This document shows positions 26,101 to 38,865 of a stretch of 64,000 nt of DNA, in pieces. The notes under the pieces were generated by a model. That model did not search any database. It was not told where the DNA came from and saw only the letters and a list, made by a program, of their open reading frames with translations. Source of the DNA: Toxotes chatareus (taxonomy: Eukaryota; Chordata; Actinopteri; Toxotidae); contig CM028902.1 in assembly GCA_016801885.1 (NCBI GenBank), positions 25,159,580 to 25,223,579 on the forward strand. Reading direction: 5' to 3'. Position numbers and translations under genes: made by a program. Position 1 is the stretch's first letter. Every line of letters begins with the position of its first letter.

Positions 26101-28564
26101 GAGTCAGTTGCTTTAAAGAAAATCATCACAGAATACAAAGAGTGAGTCAAGCCAATAAAAGCTGAAGAAAATATCGAAGAGCCGTATCAGGAAATTATTT
26201 TTGTGCAATTTATGTGTGAAAACCGAGAATGAATTCTGGCTCAGCCAGAGGAAGAGCTCAGACACTTGTGAGCTTTAGGCTCAAAAGCACAAGAAAAACA
26301 TGTAAAACCTTTTTTTATATACATCCAGTGAGCAAGTTACACTGGTATAAATGCAGTGCCATCTTGGAACACAATATCCTGTCCTTAATACTTCCAGAGA
26401 GCAAGTGGAATGGAGCCACAGCCGGGAAACAGCACTCATGTCTCATAGTGAGCTCTGGTGTGTTTACTTCGTGTTTTATTTTGCATTAAAACCACTGATG
26501 TTCATCTGCAACCTGCTCACGTGTTGTAACAGCAGATGAAGAGATAAGAGACATAAAGTCAGCACAATGACTCAATGGTATCAGGTATTGAATTGAAGTG
26601 TACAGAATTGAGAACAGGTGTGTTTTATTGTTTATGAGAGAGAGGAGGAACATGTCAAGCTACAGTCTGGCTTTAAGTTTGATGTAGAAACCTGACACAT
26701 GCAGCGTTCTCTTTCAGAGGATCCAGGTTGTTTGGACTGAAAAGAAGAAGCTCAGCTGAGTGCATCCCCCGTTTTCTACTCCTCTCTCTCTCTTTCTGTC
26801 CTCTCTCTGTAAGAAGTACATGTCTTTCTCCCACTCTGTCTTGGCAGTGTTAGTTTCACTAAGGACAGGAGGTCTTCATGGATTTGACCTTCCATCTGAA
26901 GTACGGAGTCGTGTCTCACAGACTCATACACTTGCACAGACGACACAGAGTCTGGGGGGAAATGTGGAGGCAGAGTGAAGTGAATGAATGATTTGCTCCC
27001 AGTGTTGTGACTGTAAATCTGCAACCCCCTGCTGAGTCTTTCAGTGTTCGTTAAATGACTGTTCATGCTGCACAGGATTATAAACTGTTTAAATGTAGTT
27101 CACTTGGTTGTTTCACAATGCTAAATTTAACTCTGGCATTAAATTACACTGTGTTGCATTGGACTGTTAATCACTACATCAGTGTACCAATAAAAACCAG
27201 TATTCAAATAACAGCTGTGTGTCAACACATGAATAAAGGCCACATGAAAAGCCTGTACTACAAATGCTCACATGGCAAATCAGTGTGATGAAAGGGAATG
27301 GGACGGTCATGTCACACACAGGTTTTCTCTCAGATTATTTTCTTCTTGGCCATTTTGATTTGTTTGATGTTAATCTGCTCTCAGTAAAACTTCCTTCCAG
27401 CGAGTTTGGCACAGACCAACACATGCCACAGAATAAATAGCTCCAGCATCATCCCAGTTATCTTCTGCTCAATGAGCAGGGCCTCTTGACATCCAGTTCA
27501 TTAAAGTTGACTGGACCATTTGTGTCTGGTTCTCTTACCAGCATAACCAACAGAGAGCACTGGGGAGTGGGGGCCTTTGCCTCTGATGAGAACTTTACTG
27601 TTGGACATTTGGACAGACAGTGCATGGAGGTTGCTCTGTTGCTGCCGTGACGACAGTGAGAGGCAGACTCGATTTATTTGACCAAAGTGAAGCAATTTGA
27701 AATCTTTTGATTTATCTTTTTAAAGCAGCAACAGCAACGTTCTCTACCTCGGCCGACGAATCCTTGCATTCAACAGCTACTACTCTGTTAGTTGTGCATC
27801 TCATGTTGCCATAGTTGTCTATGCACTTCTCTTTAAGGCCAGCTGACGACAGGTCTGTAGCAGATGGCTCGTACATAGCTGTCAGGAGCTCAGGGAGTTC
27901 ATGTTCTGCTTCTGATACTGTATCTGTGTCTGTGTCTGAGTCTGCTGCTGTGTTGATGGATACGAACAGAGCAGCGTTTGGACATGTGCTTTCAAAAGCC
28001 TGGAGCCCTTCAGCTGTAATTGATTCATGTAGCAGAAAATGTATATGTAAGCAATATCACGTGAAAGGGAGTAGCTTTAACATAGCACTGTCATCAGGTA
28101 AGTTATCAAAACGATTCAGATGTTAAATGTGATTGTTTTTAATTTAGTTCTGTTCAGACAAATAGTGGAGTTACTGCAGTTTGCCACAATCTGCAAAATG
28201 ATTCATGATTCATTTACAGGTGAAACTTGCACTGCATGTCAACATTCACAGAATGCTTCTCAGACAAAACACTGGTTGGTTGGAACAAACTTGTTTTGTC
28301 TGCGTCCCCTGATAATTTCTGACTGGAAATAAGATCAATATAAAACTACTCTAAAGTAGGAAACTGTCTCTTTGTGCTGCAAGTTATGTTATGTTATGCA
28401 CATAAACCCAGGATTCATAAGGTTTAGCCTCTATCCTCGTCATTGCCTGTCCTCAGCTAGCCTCAAAATGCTAAACTCTGGTCATTTTCACCATTACTGA
28501 GAACTAATTACCAGCCATGACATGGACTGGTAATTTCACCTTGTGCGTCTGTGTGTTAGCAAAC
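23132..28564. other. Intergenic, no gene seen
   Basis: A poly-T run of about 20 lies at 23672-23691. At 24690-24750 the text GAGAACCCACGCAAGCACGG followed by GGAGAACATGCAAACTCCAC is a motif I know as a dispersed fish repeat. A TG-rich stretch lies at 25325-25362. Remaining frames of up to 123 codons show no family features. Confidence 0.5.
24685..24752. repeat. Dispersed fish repeat fragment
   Basis: Contains the recurrent block AGAACCCACGCAAGCACGGG next to GAGAACATGCAAACTCCACA. I recognise it as a short dispersed element fragment common in fish genomes; its parent family is not certain. Confidence 0.5.
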
Positions 28565-28705
28565 ATTTTACATAATGTTAAAAAGTTTTGCCTCTCATTC
28601 ACCCATTCATCTGGCAACACCTTCCATACAAGGTGCTAGCCTTCACATCAGTAGTAACTTCAGGTTCAGTGACGTGCCCAAGGACATGTCAGCATGTGGT
28701 ATTTT
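28565..28705 (-). mobile_element. SINE-like repeat fragment
   Basis: On the minus strand it has TCCTTGGGCACGTCACTGAACC, an ACCTTGTATGGAAGG block and GAATGGGTGAATGAG, in the order seen in the element at 63186-63400 and in a common fish short interspersed repeat. It is diverged, with no clear tail or flanking duplication. Confidence 0.5.
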
Positions 28706-31700
28706 ATTATTGAGTCAACCAGAATTTACAAAAAAAGCTAATTCTATGCTGATTTCAAAGGTCGTCTACAATCTTGTGACTGGTTACCAAAGTGATTTTG
28801 CCCTCTGAGGTCCATTCTGCACGTTGTAGCAGCTTCTGCACCAGTTATAAATACCTGCCTCACTCTAACCGTAATCTGCACCTTTCACATAAACTGTAGC
28901 TGCAAACCCAGTAAGTGGCAACAAAAGCTGGATCGTGGTCACTGTGTCTTTCATGATCAAAATCCTTGCGCCCAGCTCCACAGAACTCGAGACACTGTGT
29001 GAAATCCTCCAAAGGGCGAGAGACGCAAAGAAGAGCCAACTTGAATCTGGTATCCTTATTCTAACCCTGTATGATTTGATTTATTCAGTAGAAGCAGATG
29101 TTTGGCCTGTGTCTGCCCCTGTGATGCATACACATGTGACTGATAAGACCTTTACATCTCAGGTTAGGTGTTTGTGGGATTTGCAGGCACCATGTTTATG
29201 CACCATAGAGGATCCTAAATGACTTGCTTGATGAATAATTTAACATTTTTCGCTATTGATCTATTGCATAGTGTTGGTTTGTATTGATCTCCCTTAAGGT
29301 AGACACATATGCTGGGATTTATCATTGTTTATAATATTGTATTGTACAATTGTTGTAATTGTTCTGACAGTTGTCCTGATGTAACCTCACATGGGTTATT
29401 TAGAGGGACGAGGGGGTCTGTGAAGAAGTTTTCTTCATTCTCTTTCATTTAATCTGTATACTCGTATTCTCATTGGAATATATACAAGGCCATTCTCAGG
29501 TCACCACAGTTCACATCTGCTCCATACCATCAGCAGTAGCCATAGCAACTAAGGCCACAGCAGCAGCTTTATAGATGAGCAGACAGAGGAAGATGTAAAT
29601 ATCCAGGATTAATATGCAACACCACAAAATTTAGTTTAAAATGAGACTGCACTTCACAGCCAGCTGCTGGATCCACTCACACATCCGGTTCCTCACAAGT
29701 GTGACTGACATCTGAGCAGAGTTCAGTCGCAGTTCAAGATTGTGTGTAGATGCTAAATGTTTGGGCTTCGAGTTTCTAATAATCCTGGTCACTCACACAC
29801 AGACACACAGCTGCACATCTGTATACAGTCTCACCAGTCGAGCAAGGATTTATCACGTGTGCCTTGTGTATGGAAACTTTAAGTGTATAATAAAACCCCT
29901 TGTATGTGTTAATACGTTGATCCTGATTGTTGCTCTTGCTGTAATAATGTCTGAAGCCTACAAAGTACTACAGTCAGCTTCATTACACTGTTACTCCATT
30001 GGTCTTACAAATCCTGTTGTAATTTAATTATAACTAAATTTAAACTGACATGAATAGAGGAAATTCACAGGAAATGATATATGAACTGTAGATTGTAGAC
30101 TGTTAGGCTATGATCGCATTACACTTCACCCCAACAAATATCCGTTCCATGCACTTCCTAAATCCTAAATGCTGGACAGATTAAGCCCTCACATTTCCTA
30201 CATAGCTGCAATCCCTGCAGCCTCTTTCTCTGTTTTCAGCAGTGAGACAGGAATGGACAGTAAGCACCCTTATACATTCAAATTGTTTTCATAAAAATAT
30301 TAGCTCACACTGTAGAGTGCTATAGCTTTCCTAGAATCAGGTCAGAAAGAACTGCCCCACCAATAGCAAACTTTGATTTTTAGACAATCTTATAACATGT
30401 TGTCACGTTAGCCACCGTAACTGATGTGCTGGTAATATGAAACATGCATGTAACGCGTGTATCCTGACCATTACCAGAGGTCTAATTTTCAGTCCAGAGT
30501 TCATAGTTTATACTCCTTTCATTGTAGCTACAAACAACAGTGATAGTCACCAATCCAGAATTATCATATCGTTTGAGTTAGCTGTGAAAAATGAGTATGT
30601 GATTTTGAAGTTATTAAAAACAGACCTTTTCCTCCGGCAGTCAGTTTGAATTTAAGTTGTAATCATGTGTTTTACATTTTGGTGCTGAGGCACTGATGTT
30701 CTGTTTTACATGAGACTCACAGATGGTCTCTGTGATAGATAGGTGATGCTGTGCATGAACACATGAATGGATCAGCTCCCCAAATCATTATAACTGAATG
30801 ATCATTTTGTCCTGCTCAGCAAAGACAGATGACAAGACGCTCAGATGGACTGACGGCCTCTGTCTCTGGTTTCCTGTAGCGTATTGTGACCATGTTTTTA
30901 GACGGAAGGTAGGTTCCACAGACACAATGAGTCTGCCTCAGAAAGACTTGTCTCATCTGTCCTTGAATATAAAATAGCGTTTTAAAACTGGTTGTGATTG
31001 ATAACTGACTGATGTTAGCATCATATAATGTAAACGTGAAGGACGACTCCTTCCTCCTCCTTCCATGCACTTGGTTGGTTTTAGAACAAATTTGCTTTTA
31101 GGCAAGGACATGACTCTGTGCTTTAAGTTTTCCCACACAAAGACACGAGCCTCATTGAGTCAGTGACTCATCCTGCTCTCAGGTTTGTTTAAGCAAATTA
31201 CACTTTTGCCGTAGATGGCTTTGGGTTGGAGAAAGATTGTGGTTACAGTTATATACAAAGAAGCAACTGCTGAAAAAACGTGATCTCCTTCTTCTAAACA
31301 CGCTACACGCCATCCGTCCACATCCACCCTTACTTTGAACATTTCAATGGGGACATTACTTCATGGACCAGTTCTTGGTCAAACAGAAATTTTAGTCTGA
31401 AGGTGGTGCAAGAGGTAAGGTCAAGGTGTGCAGCCAATGTTGAGCGTGGTCACACCAGAGAATGAGTCAGCAAAATTTGTGTGTACTGAAAAAAAGCTGG
31501 AGCTGCAAGCGCAGTGACATGGTGGCTACTTACAGGTCTGGCTCACTGTTTCCTCAAAGGCCAGCACAAATTTGAAGAAACAATTGTGAACAGGTAGAAT
31601 AAACTTTGCCTCTTAGATCCCGACAGGAAGTAGATCACGATGGAGAGCGATCCTATGGATTAGATGCTTCAGACGTAAAGGAAACTTCCCCCAGAGCCTG

Positions 31701-32150
31701 GACACTGGTGGTGGTGATGAGGTTGGGACGTTGTCTTGGAAGGAGACTTCTGATTGGAGGATTTGTTTGGAGAGGGCAGGGTATCCACAGCTGAGGTGGT
31801 GAAAGGGGCGGAGGCAGGTCACGAATCACTGCGGTGCTGAAGGGACAGCTGAATGACATCAAGAATGAGCTAGTAAAGCTTAGAATTAGGGGAAACTGTT
31901 CTTGTGACTTAGAAAGCACGAGCAGGGAGACAGTCTTTCACTAAGCTTCATTAGTGGGGAGAAACATTTGCTACTCTCTGTATCATACAACCCCCTGATC
32001 TAATGAAAAACAGGCAAAAAGCTACGTGATGAAAAGTGAATGAAATCAATTTGGCATTCCTAAGATAAAACTTTGGCTTTCATGGCTCTAACCACTGCCA
32101 CGTTCATGGAGGCTGAACATCTGATTCAAATCTTCCAGTTTGCTTAGAAG
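28706..32150. other. Intergenic, no gene seen
   Basis: Only frames shorter than 100 codons. Near 31.6-31.9 kb a plus frame continues through one stop codon into about 50 more open codons, but I recognise nothing in it and treat it as probable chance. Confidence 0.5.
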
Positions 32151-32159
32151 GCTTAATAA

Positions 32160-32519
32160 ATGAAACTTTATCTTGGGCACAAGGCAAACTGGTGCTTTGG
32201 AATGGAGAACGAAATGTCTGGGTCACAGAAACGAAAGGGATATCTCCTAAAAAGAGAAAACTACAAAAAACAAAGGAACGTTTTGAAGAGGTTTGAAGAG
32301 ATGAGGGTCCATGACTTGGACTTCTACTCCACTTCCAAGCCATGTGTTCTTGCATGTGGATGTAATAAACTCATGTTTGCAGTTTTTGTGACCACCGGTA
32401 ATAATGCAAAGCAGAATGAGGAGGTGGTTCACCAGTTACATAAGTGCCTCTCTTCCTCTTCAAAAGCAGCAGACCGGTTAGAGGAAGAGGTAGAATTCTT
32501 GCCCAGGCTGACGTGGTGG
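32160..32519 (+). pseudogene. Possible hAT-type transposase N-terminal fragment
   Basis: A 120-codon frame. Its basic stretch SGSQKRKGYLLKREN, followed by KKQRNVLKRFEE, resembles the lysine/arginine-rich leader of hAT-family (DUF4371/ZMYM-like) transposases, which often read SGAxKRK...KKQxxxLxxF. The body of such a transposase (BED finger, DDE core, dimerisation region) is not visible downstream, because LINE copy B begins within about 20-30 bp. It may be a short relic cut by the LINE. The resemblance is motif-level only. Confidence 0.3.
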
Positions 32520-32699
32520 TAACGTATTGTGTCACTTCCTGTTTGCTGCTTCTGCACTGTGGTGTTACGAGTGTTATCCTAGCTTATTAATCAACCCTTA
32601 CTTTGCCAATCTCTAATTCACTCTGCTTTATTAAGCATCTGGTCCGGAATCTAACACTACACTCTAATCACTCTATCTCTGGTCCGCTAGCTGTTAGCA

Positions 32700-33620
32700 A
32701 TGGCTTCTCTCTCTCCTGCTATCTCTCCTGCTGTCTCTCCTCTCTCTTGCACGGTGTGTGAGATGTTTAGTTACTCCTCTGCCTCCTTTAGCGATAATGG
32801 TATGTGTAATAAATGTAGCATTTTTGTAGCATTGGAGGCGAGACTTAGGGAAGTAGAGGCTCGGCTCCGCACCATAGATAATCGCCCAGCAGCAGCGCTA
32901 GCTAGTCAGTCCCCTGTAGCTGATGCGGACCAGCCTAAATTAGCTACAGCTAGCCGTCCCCACGTTAGCTCCTGTCAGCCGCTCCCCGGCAGCTCCCGAG
33001 CAGCCGGGAAGCCAGGGCGGCTGGGTGGCAGTCCGAAGGAAACATAGCATGAAACAACGGCCCGTGGTTCACCATCAACCGCTTCATGTTTCAAACAGAT
33101 TTTCCCCAATCAGCGACACACCCGCTGAGGAAAAAACTCTGGTTATTGGCAGCTCCATTTTGCGAAATGTGAAGTTAGAGACTCCAGCGACCATAGTTAA
33201 ATGCATCCCTGGGGCCAGAGCGGGCGACGTTGAATCGTATTTAAAACTGCTGGCTAAGGATAAACGTAGATTTGGTAAGATCGTTATTCACGCCGGGCGG
33301 TAATGACACCCGATTACGCCAATCGGAGGTCACTAAAATTAATATGGAGTCGGTGTGTAACTTTGCCAAAACAATGTCGGACTCCGTAGTGTTCTCTGGA
33401 CCCCTGCCCGATTTGACCAGTGATGACATGTTTAGTCAAGATGTCTTCATTCCGTCGCTGGCTGTCTAGGTGGTGTCCAGCAAACGACGTGGCCTTCATT
33501 GATAACTGGAAAACTTTTTGGGAAAACCTGGTCTGATTAGGAGAGACGGCATCCATCCAACTTTGATGGTGCAGCTCTCATATCTAGAAATATGACAGAT
33601 TTCATTAGAAAACCAAAGTC
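32700..33620 (+). pseudogene. LINE ORF1: zinc-ribbon, coiled coil, SGNH esterase; frameshifted
   Basis: ORF1 of copy B. The start at 32700 opens a frame with C17-x2-C20 and C36-x2-C39 (zinc-ribbon-like), then a short charged coiled coil (about residues 43-60) and a Ser/Pro/Ala-rich linker. After a frame change near 33030 the next frame has TLVIGSSILRN (SGNH block I, Gly-Ser-Ser at 33148-33156). An extra G at about 33294-33297 breaks GGND (block III). A later frame holds RRDGIHPT (block V Asp/His at 33545-33556). Esterase domains in ORF1 are known for CR1/L2-type LINEs, including zebrafish L2 elements; they are thought to act in RNP or membrane interactions, not settled. Three frames are needed, so no intact protein is made. 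Confidence 0.8.
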
Positions 33621-33879
33621 ATGACAACCCAGAGTTGAGACCAGGATGCAGAGTTGCAGTCCTACACGCTTCTCTGCAGTTTCTCTAGAGCTGTCACCCA
33701 CCCATGATTCTCATGATTCTTATTATTCCTACCATTCTAACGATTCCCTTTACCCTATAGAGACTGTGTCTGCTCCCCGTCAACAAAAAAGTGCATAAAT
33801 TAAAAAATGCAAGAGGTGTTACTCATAAAACCCTAAAAAAATTTATACTACAAAAGCATCTGAACCTAAAAACACCACA

Positions 33880-36809
33880 ATCAGATGTGGGCTATTAAAC
33901 ATTAGATCTCTCTTGTCTAAATCTCTGTTAGTGAATGATTTGATAATGGATCAGCAGATTGATTTATTCTGTCTGACTGAGACCTGGCTGCAGGAGGAAG
34001 AGTATGTCAGTCTAAATGAGTCAACCCCTGCTAGTCATATTAATTATCACATTCCTCGAGGCACAGGTCGAGGAGGAGGAGTGGCAGCAATCTACCACTC
34101 AAGTTTATTAATTAATCCTAGACCTAAGCCGAAATATAGTACATTTGAAAGCCTTATCCTCAGCCTCTCACATCCAAATTGGAAGACAGAAAACCAGTAC
34201 TATTTGCTGTGGTGTATCGTCCACCTGCTGCTTACTCAGAGAGTTTTGTCTGAATTCACTGAATTTTTATCTGATTTAGTGCTTAGTGCGGATAGAGTAA
34301 TTATAGTGGGCGACTTTAATATTCATGTCGATACCCACAATGACAGCCTTAAGACTGCTTTCTATTCAGTATTAGACTCAATTGGCTTTTTACAAAATGT
34401 TAACAAACCAACTCACTGTTTTAATCACACCCTTGATCTTGTACTAACCTATGGCATAGAAGCTGAATATTTGACAGTATTCCTCTTAACCCTGTTTTAT
34501 CTGATCATTCTTTAGTAACATTTGAATTTACAATAATGAACTGCACAGCATCTGAGAAAAAAATTAACTACTGTAGATTTCTGTCTGATAATGCTGTTAT
34601 CAAATATAAGGAAGCTATTCCATCTTCATTATCTCCGCTGCCATGTGCCAGTTTTACAGAGGGCAATGGCCTAAACGTTACTCCAGCAGATATAGACTAT
34701 CTAGTTGATAATACTGCTGCTTCATTATGCTTCAACCCTTGACTCTGTTGCCCCTTTGAAAAAGAAGGTCAGTAATCAGAGGAAGCTAGCTCCATGGTAC
34801 AGTTCACAAATACGTATTTTAAAACAGATATCACGAAAGCTGGAAAGGAAATGGTTATCCACTAATTTAGAGGAATTCCGCCTAGCCTGGAAAGACAGCT
34901 TCATAACGTATAAAAAGCCCTTCAGTAGGGCAAGAACTGCCTATTACTCATCATTAATAGAGGAAAACAAGAACAACCCTAGGTTTCTTTTCAGCACTGT
35001 AGCCAGGCTGACAAAGAGCCATAGCTCTGTTGTACCATCCATCCCTCTAGCTCTCACTAGTAATGACTTTATGAGCTTCTTTAGCAACAAAATAGTAGAC
35101 ATTAGAGACAGAATCCATCTCATCCTGCCTACAACTGTTAATGATGTAGGTAAGTCTAGAACAGCATCTTTAGAAATGTCTGCCAGTCCTGATTTGTCGT
35201 TAGACTGTTTCTCTCCCATAGATCTAGCTGAATTGACTTCAATAGTTTCTAAATCTAAATCATCAACATGTCTTTTGGATCCTATCCCGACCAGACTTCT
35301 TAAAGATGTGTTGCCTTTGATTGGCACTCACATATTAGATCAGATAAATCTCTCGTTGGTTACAGGATATGTTCCACAGGCTTTTAAGGTTGCAGTTATC
35401 AAACCTTTACTTAAAAAGCCTTCTCTGGACTCTGACATTTTGGCAAACTATAGACCTATATCCAATCTCCCTTTAATTCTAAAATTTTTGAAAAGGCTGT
35501 TGCAACTCAGTTGTGTGACCATCTACATAGGAACGGTTTGTTTGAAGTTTTTCAGTCAGGATTTAGAGTTCATCATAGCACAGAGACAGCACTGGTGAAA
35601 GTTACCAACGACCTTCTTATAGCATCAGATAATGGACTCGCCTCTATACTTGTCCTGCTAGATCTTAGTGCTGCATTTGACACCATTGATCATAATATCC
35701 TATTGGATAGATTGGAACATGTTATTGGGATTAAAGGAAGAGCACTAGACTGGTTTAAATCATATCTATCAGATAGATACCAGTTTGTTCATGTTAATGA
35801 TGATCCCTCCATATATACCAGAGTAAGTCATGGAGTTCCACAGGGTTCTGTGCTTGGACCGATACTGTTCACCTTATACATGCTTCCCCTAGGCAATATT
35901 ATCAGGAAGCATGGAATAAATTTCCATTGCTATGCGGATGATACCCAGCTATATTTATCTATGAAACCAGACGAAACAGATCAGTTAACCATACTTCAGG
36001 CATGTCTTAAAGACATAAAGGCCTGGATGACCTGTAACTTTCTTCTGCTGAATTCAGACAAAACTGAGGTTATTTTGTTTGGTCCCAAACACCTCAGAAA
36101 CAGTTTATCTAATCATATAGTTACTCTGGATGGCATTAATTTAGCCTCCAGTACAACTGTGAGGAACCTTGGAGTTATTTTTGATCAGGATTTGTCCTTT
36201 AACTCATATATAAAACAAGTCTCTAGGACCGCCTTTCTTTCACCTGCGCAATATCAGTAAGATTAGGAACATTCTGTCGCAGAGTGATGCTGAAAAATTA
36301 GTCCATGCTTTTGTTACTTCTAGGCTGGACTACTGTAATTCCCTATTATCAGGATGTCCAGTTAACTCTCTAAAAGCCTCCAGCTGATCCAAAATGCTGC
36401 AGCGAGAGTACTGACTGGAATTAGCAAGAGAGATCACATTACTCCTGTACTAACTTCTCTTCATTGGCTTCCTGTAAAATCCAGAATTGATTTTAAAATC
36501 CTTCTCCTTACATATAAGGCCCTCAATGGCCAGGCTCCTTCATATCTCAAAGAGCTGATAGTACCATATCATCCTAACAGATTGCTTCGCTCCCAGAATG
36601 CAGGTTTGCTTATGGTTCCCAAAATCTCTAAAAGTAGAATGGGAGGCCGAGCCTTTAGTTATCAGGCCCTCTCCTATGGAACCAACTGCCAGTTTGGGTT
36701 CGGGAAGCAGACACCCTCTCTAATTTTAAAACGAAGCTTAAAACCTTCTTGTTTGATAAAGCTTATAATTAGTTGTAGTTACAGTCCTAGTTATTTATTA
36801 AACTTATAG
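33880..36809 (+). pseudogene. LINE ORF2: APE endonuclease plus reverse transcriptase; frameshifted
   Basis: Endonuclease part, 33880-34520: LLNIRSLLSK, LTETWL, GTGRGGGVAA, VGDFNIHVD, then HTLDLVL and, out of frame, SDHSL at 34500-34514, the usual APE-type catalytic series. RT part: YRPISNLP (35450), AAFDTIDHN, GVPQGSVLGP, YADD at 35931-35942, LNSDKTEVILFG, and a C-terminal domain ending SYSPSYLLNL at 36809. Breaks seen against copy A: a changed-frame stretch around 34200-34250 in the endonuclease, three C at 35469-35471 where A has four, an extra T near 36231-36240, and one A too few near 36372. Copies A and B are broken at different places, so the damage happened after each insertion or in separate parents. 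Confidence 0.9.
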
Positions 36810-37620
36810 TTAGTCACAATTATCTCTATAGACACTGTTACAGTTAAGGATATAGCCCTTAGTAGGGCTGGCTCAGGCAACTGAATCATCCCCTAGTTAT
36901 GCTGCTATAGGCCTAGGCTGCTGGGGGACATCCCATGATTTACTCATGCACTTCTTCTTCTTTCTCTTTCTCTCTCTCAGACCCACTCTCAAATCTATTA
37001 GCCTTTATTACATGTCATTAACTCTGTGTCCTCTCTGTCCCGTAGTCCTGTGTTTGTTTCTCTCTGGTCTCTCTTTCTCTGTACCTTTCTGCAGGTACCT
37101 CTGGCTCTGGAGCTGCTTGTCCTATGGTCCTGGCTCCACCCACCTGCTGCTGTTTATTGTTTACAATGATCTATTTCTAACATGTTTAATGTTCCGTTCT
37201 GCTACAGATAAATATTTGATTAATATTCTTTGCAAACTGTAATGTAAATAATTACCAGTCATGACAGCTTTTTGCCTCCGTGCTCTGTTTCATAATTCTA
37301 ATCTGCTGAGCACACATTATCCAATAACTGTTCACTAACTGTAATGTAAATGCTGACCCACATTGTCTGTATTATGCTGCATGTCTTTCTCCCCCTCTCC
37401 TCCATTCCTAGCTGTCCTATCTTCCTCCTTTTCCTCCTTTCACCCAGCCCGCCATCGGCAGGAGGGTCCCCATCTGAGCCAGGTTCTGCTCAAGGTTTCT
37501 TCCTGTTAAAAGGGAGTTTCCTTGCCACTGTCGCCTTAAGTGTTTTCCTTGGGTCAGGCTCTGGCTCTGTAAGCTTTGAGACAATTTTGATTGTGGGGTT
37601 GAATTGAATTGAATTGAATA

Positions 37621-38560
37621 GATGTTTTTGGACATGGTCTTATTCACTTTCTTGATTTGGACTGATTTCAGATGTAGATGAGAAGATGAATACCACTCTC
37701 ATGTCTGTCCTTTGAATATGAAGTTACAGCTATTGCCAGTTAACCCAGTATAAAATTGAATTGAGGACCAGTGACTTCCTGGAATCATGTCATCACTGTG
37801 AGGTTTTTCAACTTTGAACAGACTCAGTGTTTCCCTGTTTCCATTGCAGCCCTCTACTCGAAATGAACTCATCCACATATTCATTCATTCATTTACCTTT
37901 AATGGCCTTAAGGAATGTAAAAGTAAACCTTGTAAAGACTGCACTGCCAAAAGAGAGCACAGGATCCTTCCTCTCCTCTGCTGTACTGCCGTATGTAGGA
38001 TGCTTTGTGTCATTTTCCCTTGTGTGTGCCCTTGTTCTCTCTGTGTCCTACAGTGTCACAGAGGGTGACCAGGGTGTCCTCAAGGATTTGATGTTGACTC
38101 TTAATGTACTTCCTCCCAGTCAACCCCAGCTGAGACTGATGCCACATCATCTTATGCAAGCTGACTTCAGCCAGCAGCAATGTGAATAATATCACAGACG
38201 TGCTGTCAGACGAGCTTTGTGAAATGCGTTTCAAGGCCACGACATTGATTCACACCTGATGCTCTGACACAAATGTATTTCCTCTCCAGGTACGAGCCAA
38301 GACATGACCCTGAGCATAAACCAGCCTCTGCCAGTTGGACCAAAGAAGAAGTTTTTGTGGTGCTGCCATAGTTTGAGATTGCAGGAGTGACAGGAAGCCA
38401 ACCAGACCAACTGCTGGGAAATGAAAACTCACTGCTGAACACAGAGGAGCTAACTAACAGGCGTACAGAATATCTCTTTTGCGTTTTACTTTTTCAAAAC
38501 TTAGTTACTTCCACATATCGATGTAGGCCATTTATTTTTGTAAAACACTGAAGTTCTAAC
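37621..38560. other. No gene recognised
   Basis: Plus frames of 84 and 120 codons overlap at 37814-38189; neither shows a family signature. A second short GAATTGAGG motif near 37757 is not clearly repeat-derived. No splice-supported exon chain is visible. Confidence 0.45.
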
Positions 38561-38865
38561 TCCAGACCGAAAGGTGGCGTTTATGCACGGATACAGCATG
38601 CTACCGCAGAACAAGGAGAAGAAGAAAACAAACGCGCGCGAGCCGATGGCGCGACAATTTATTAAATAAAGTTAAAGTTAAAAAAAAAAAAAAGTCTATG
38701 GCGCGAGCGAGCATTGTACGCGCGAGAAACACCGAGGGGAGGGGGAGGGGTAGGAGCGGGACTCATTAGCTAGCGCCGTTTGTGCGCCACACGTTCAGCT
38801 TTGGTTTCGGACTTGACTCGTTATGATTTTTGCCGTTGGCGATTCAACATTAATTACTGCTGTCG
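38560..38865 (+). promoter_or_regulatory. CpG-rich promoter-like segment and candidate first exon
   Basis: A dense cluster of CpG (ACGCGCGCGAGCC, GGCGCGACAA, GGCGCGAGCGAGC, GTACGCGCGAG) stands out from AT-rich flanks. A purine/G block and a poly-A run at 38678-38692 lie inside it. It ends in a strong donor, CTGTCG|GTGAGT, at 38865/38866. An ATG at 38823 stays open to the donor. This is the pattern of a vertebrate CpG promoter with first exon. No TATA box is evident. The poly-A run and the repeated GGCGCGA on both sides of it may also mean that a short retrosequence is inserted here. Confidence 0.5.

Larger units (their letters stand above)
32530..37620 (+). mobile_element. L2-clade LINE, nearly full length (copy B)
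   Basis: About 5.1 kb. It has a 5'UTR of about 170 bp, ORF1 (zinc-ribbon plus SGNH esterase), an AT-rich spacer, ORF2 (APE endonuclease plus RT), a 3'UTR from 36810 and a (TTGAA)n terminus at about 37596-37619. From about 34620 onward it aligns with copy A at high identity in opposite orientation. The terminus differs from A: TTTTGATTGTGGGG runs straight into TTGAATTGAA, without the GCGCTATATAAATAAAA stretch seen in A. The exact 5' end is estimated; I found no target-site duplication. Several frameshifts make it inactive as written. Confidence 0.85.

Noticed and set aside
37814..38189. Two overlapping plus frames (84 and 120 codons)
   Set aside because: Cys-rich look in one frame only, no family pattern, no splice support.
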